Assembly (NCBI GenBank): GCA_000231825.2
Contig: JH720313.1
Location: forward strand, 990,834 to 1,054,833
Length of the DNA: 64,000 nucleotides
Direction of reading: 5' to 3'
From: Tetrahymena elliotti 4EA
Lineage: Eukaryota > Ciliophora > Oligohymenophorea > Hymenostomatida > Tetrahymenidae
Part shown: piece by piece, positions 59,728 to 64,000 of the stretch
Layout of the letters: each line of letters starts with the position of its first letter
Numbering within the stretch: the stretch's first letter is position 1
Translations under genes and position numbers: made by a program
The notes under the pieces: model-generated
Told to the model about the DNA's origin: nothing
What the model saw: only the letters and a program-made list of their open reading frames with translations
The model's database searches: none

Positions 59728-62700
59728 ATGGATAATAAGAACTAAGAATTTTATGTGGATAAGCAAGACTTTACCTCATAAAATTATTTGCTTACTAATT
59801 TGTAAATACTTTTTTCCAAAGCAATTTAATAGGAGCATTTGGTCAACTTATTTTTTAATTAGGAAATCCTAACCAACGGATCGAAAGTTATAGTAGAACT
59901 AAGAACAAGATTAATTGTCTGAAAGTAGAAAAAGTAAATTAACAATTTAGGGAGCAACTAACCAAGATTTAAGAAGAGAAGGATCAGATATAATCAGGTA
60001 GTAAAATTAATAGTTAAAGGATGATAAAGATTCATCTGTGCGTGACTAAGATGTATGCTCAGATATGAGTCCTTTTGAAAACATGAGTGATAGACTAGGG
60101 TTTTTTGTAGACGTTTAAAACTAAAAGAATAGTTCATAAAAAACATCAGCAAGATAAGAAAGAAAGTATTCTTCAAATAACTAATTGAGTAAATAACATG
60201 AACAACATATAAATAGAGCTAAGTAGATCAATAAGTCAAAGAAAAAAATAAAGTCCATATTTTACAAAATAAAGCTATCTATGAATATCAGTTTTTTTGT
60301 TTAGAAATTGCTTCAATTAATTTACAAAAAGCAATACAATTTTTTTTAAAACTATCCTTAATACCAATAAATAATTACAGATAAATCCTCTTAATACTAC
60401 GATTCTAATACTCATAAATTTAAGTTTTCGGAATCAGTAAAATAGAACAAGTAAGGCTTATTTGCCAAGCAGTTTTATTAAAATGCATCATACTATGAAA
60501 TAATTACAAGCAAATTGAAGGTTAATGAAAAGTTTTTACTGATACTTGATAAGTTTCCTGTTTTTTTACCCTTTTCAATAAATAGAATGATTTGGGATAC
60601 TTTGCAGCTCACAATGCTTTCCTTTTATTTTATTTTAATTCCTCTCTAAATAGCATTTAATAATTTTATATCTGACGTAGATTATACACATATTGTATCT
60701 GAAATATTCTTTATTTTTATATGCTTGGACATTTTAGTCATCTGTAACACAAGTTTATTTATACAGGGAAAATTAATTGAAAATAGGTTACAAATTTTCT
60801 AGCATTATAAAAAGAAAGGTAAATAAAAATTAATATTTTACTAGTTTTAATCACAAATTATTTTTATTAGGCTTCAAAAAAGATATCATCTCTCTAATAC
60901 CTTTGCTTTTCATTTCAATTATACATTAATATAGCATCTATGATTCATATAAACGTTTCTTTGATGCCTTTTTAGTTATATTTTATTGGAGATTCTAAAA
61001 CTGTAGAAGTTTTCTAAAAAAAATAGAAATAAGATTACACTTTTCACCAATAATTAGCTAGATTCTAAAATTGGCTAAACTTCTCTTTTTGAATCTCTAT
61101 ATTATTCACTGCTTAGCTTGTGTATGGATTATGATAGGGGACTAAAATAAGAGTTTATCATGGATGCAAATACTTTAAATATAAGATTCCTTTTGGTACA
61201 TAAAATATCTTTGTGCTTTCTACTATAATACAGTAACTATGGTAACTGTAGGGTATGGAGATATTACTCCCTAAACCCATCAGGAAAGATTTTTAAGTAT
61301 TATTACAGTACTTTCTGCATGTGGAGTCTTTGCTTATTCTATCACTGAGGTAAAACATAATATTTTTAATAATGAAAAATGTATTATTTGTATTCTAATT
61401 TAGTAGTTTAATAATATATTTAACTAAATAATATTTTAGGTTGGAAGCATATTTAAAGAAATCGAATTTTATAAGAAGTAAATCAAATAGAATATTTTTA
61501 TTATCAACAATTATATGAAGAAGAAAAATATATCTCATGAGCTCTAGTATTAAGTTAGAGATTATCTAGAATATTTCTGGAAAGAAAGTAAATACCAAGA
61601 CTTAGAAGATGAAAAGAAAATAATAAATTAATTATCTATTAACTTGAAAGAGAGTCTTATGATAGAAGCAAACAGAGCCTTTATACTTTAATCTCCTATT
61701 TTTAATGATAACTTTACTTTAAAGACAATACTGAAAATCATACCTCTAATCAAAGAATAGAAATACAACCCAGAAGAAATTATTTATATCTAAGATGAAA
61801 CAGAAGACAATTCTATCTACTTTATAGAAAAAGGTTAGGTTGAAATATTTTAAGCATCTTAGAATATGTATTCATAGACTTAATCATTTGTGAGTTTAAA
61901 AGCAGGGTCATTTTTTGGTAATTAATATATTTACTGTTATTTTATAATAAACCTTAAATGATTATTAATTAGGAGAAAACGAATTTTTTACTGGATAGCC
62001 AAGGAAATAGAGCTTTAGAAGTGTAGAATTTACAACTTTGCTAAAAATTGAAAGAGATAAATTTTTATCTATAATTTAGGAAGATAATGGTGACTATGAA
62101 AGATACTGTTTAATCCGTGACAGTATCTTAAATAAATACAATATAAAAAAAATCACTCGCTAATGCTAGCTTTGTTAAGGAGTTCCTGGCTTAAATTCTT
62201 ATCACTTAGAATAGAATTGTCCAATTGTGCATTACATTCCTAATATTACAAAGATATAAGGCCTATTTTCATTAAACTAATAATAGTCAAATAGGTAGAA
62301 TTTTAAAAGGAAATAATTATAACATGAAACTTTAAAGTGTTTATTTCACTGTGGTCAGGAATAAATTTACTTTTATTCAAAAAATATAAAGTTGATCAAT
62401 GAATATTTTGCTAATTTTTGCTATAAATCCAATTAAATTTCTGACTCTGAACAGAATATAAATGCTGATTAGATGAATTTCTTAAACAATTTGTAAGAAA
62501 ATGCAGCAGAAAATTCTCAAGCATATTCAAATTCAAACGTTACTTATTCTTCAGATGATTCATCATATGATAGCTAGAATTCTGATATAAAATCAAACAA
62601 TAAAAAATCTTCAATAAGTGCTATGGCTAAATAATCTTAGATTAATAGGATAAAGTAAAAAAAAAAAACTCAGCTACCACCTGAAGGATAATCAATTCCA

Positions 62701-64000
62701 GAAGAAAATGAATAAGAATATGTGAATTTAATGAAAACTTCAGCTTAACGTTCAGCTTTTTCTAGATAAAGTTAAGTTAAAAAATAAGAATATGGATTGC
62801 AAAATAAGCCTTATAAAAAAAATTCTTCATCTTCTTCTTGTTCTTCAGAATAATAGGATTCCTCAGAAGAAAAATCGTTATCTGTAAGCAATATTATTAC
62901 CCAAAACGAATTCTATACTATGAAAGATGTTGCTTAAGACCAAAATATACCATCAATTTAACACCTTAGTTTAGAAGAAAAAAATAACAATAAGGTATAA
63001 AAATTACAAGTCAATCAAATATAAAAATTTTAAACAAATTCAATGAACCTTGTCTAATAGAAGCACAGCGTTTAAAACTTGAACTCAGTTTTTTCATAGT
63101 CTATTGCAGGTACAAATAATAATTACCTGACTTATAAAAAGCTAAGTTCTGATGTTGTTTCCTCTCAAGAATTTAAAAAAAATCATACTAGTATGTAAAC
63201 AACTGATCAAGATTGTAATAATAATAATAATGATAAAAATAAGCAAGAAATAAAAGAGCAAACTGAAAAGAAGGATGAATAAATAATCTAGGAATTTGAT
63301 AAATAAAATTTAGTAAAAAAAAGAAGCCATTCATTAAACAACGAAAATAATATCAATAATTAAATCAAAACAGTAACAAAATAGAATTAAAATGAATTAC
63401 AAAAATAAACTCCAAATATACAAAAAATAAAACCTTATCAAAAAAATAATTTAAATTATCTGAGAAGAGGAAGTTGCCAAGTATAAAAATTAAATTCATT
63501 TAAATAAATAAATCTCAACAGCTAAAATATCAATGACTTGAGTCAAATCAAAATTTAATTGAGTTCAAACAGCAAAATTTAGTTTTAGAATAGTGTTTTA
63601 CCATTACAAAAAAATAATTCTTCAAACAATATTTCTCCTTAAAATTAGAATTTACTATCAGACATAAAAAAAATAATAGAAAATCAGGTTGATTAGGTTT
63701 CCCAAAATGTTAAACAAATTAAAGAAATTGTTGAAAAGAAAGAAAAAGAAGATTTAAGGTTAGAAGAATCATTAAAATTAGATTTTAGGAATATAGAATT
63801 TACGAGTCTCGAAGACTTTGATAGAATGAAAATCTTTGAAATTTACTTTATTCATAATAATTATGATAAAGTCATTTTGAACTAAAACGAGGTTCAAAAG
63901 CTTGCTAGTAAGAAATAAGATCAAAATTAGAATTAAGAACACAAGAAAAATATTTAAAGCTAAATAAAAATACAAAATTAATTTAGATAAAGTTCTTTAT
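59728..64000 (+). CDS. Cyclic-nucleotide-binding K+ channel, GYGD filter (3' partial)
   Basis: At least 1,338 residues, running off the window; exons 59728-59801, 59863-60818, 60871-61349, 61440-61917 and 61973-64000+. A cytosolic N-terminus of ~255 residues leads into S1 (WDTLQLTMLSFYFILIPLQI), an EAG/CNG-type six-TM core, and the pore FYYNTVTMVTVGYGDITP with intact GYGD at 471-474. Then come a C-linker and a CNBD (IYIQDETEDNSIYFIEKGQVEI, then GSFFGENEFFTGQPRNRSF), whose cassette keeps FGE and Arg, so cyclic-nucleotide binding is plausible. After the CNBD is a CX2CX9HX4C cluster (C727, C730, H740, C745), followed by a very long Ser/Asn/Gln-rich tail. It is related to the channel at 23976-26987 by architecture but has a normal K+ filter. 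Expected in the plasma or ciliary membrane. Confidence 0.88.

Overview
This window is ciliate nuclear DNA, most like a macronuclear chromosome of Tetrahymena or a close oligohymenophorean relative. It is very AT-rich. Almost every reading frame with recognisable protein similarity runs through many in-frame TAA and TAG codons and stops only at TGA, which is the ciliate code (UAA/UAG = Gln). Introns are AT-rich with GTA...TAG/AAG ends. Most are 50-120 nt and a few reach 400-820 nt, which fits Tetrahymena rather than Paramecium, whose introns are 20-30 nt. Read with the standard code the genes fall into dozens of fragments, so I built the exon models below by hand under the ciliate code. All phases were checked for consistency, but none of the models has transcript support.

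Layout. 0-5.4 kb: two tandem SLC22-like major facilitator transporters, the first cut by the window edge. 6.3-13.1 kb: a small unknown gene and a large Q/N/S-rich coiled-coil gene. 14.4-17.9 kb: an intronless sterol desaturase/fatty-acid hydroxylase family enzyme and an EamA (DMT) transporter. 19.4-27 kb: a basic unknown protein, a CAMK-like protein kinase with a long disordered N-terminus, and a cyclic-nucleotide-gated K+ channel. 27.9-43.8 kb: a long coiled-coil protein, a protein with two cyclic-nucleotide-binding domains, and a tubulin tyrosine ligase-like (TTLL) enzyme. All twelve genes up to 43.8 kb lie on the + strand.

44-59 kb changes to mixed orientation: LTO1 (-), isopentenyl-diphosphate isomerase (+), a ULK/ATG1-like kinase (-), a 230-residue membrane protein (-), a dual-specificity phosphatase (+), a four-TM protein (-), the RNA polymerase I factor RRN3 (-) and an unknown gene (-) with a poorly resolved 3' end. 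59.7 kb to the edge is a second CNBD-containing K+ channel, cut at its 3' end.

Functional themes are cyclic-nucleotide and ion signalling (two CNBD channels, one double-CNBD protein, two kinases, one phosphatase), microtubule modification (TTLL) and basic housekeeping (RRN3, LTO1, IDI). The signalling and TTLL genes are the kind used in cilia, but the window does not show that they work together. I saw no tRNA, rRNA, transposon, CRISPR array or telomere repeat.
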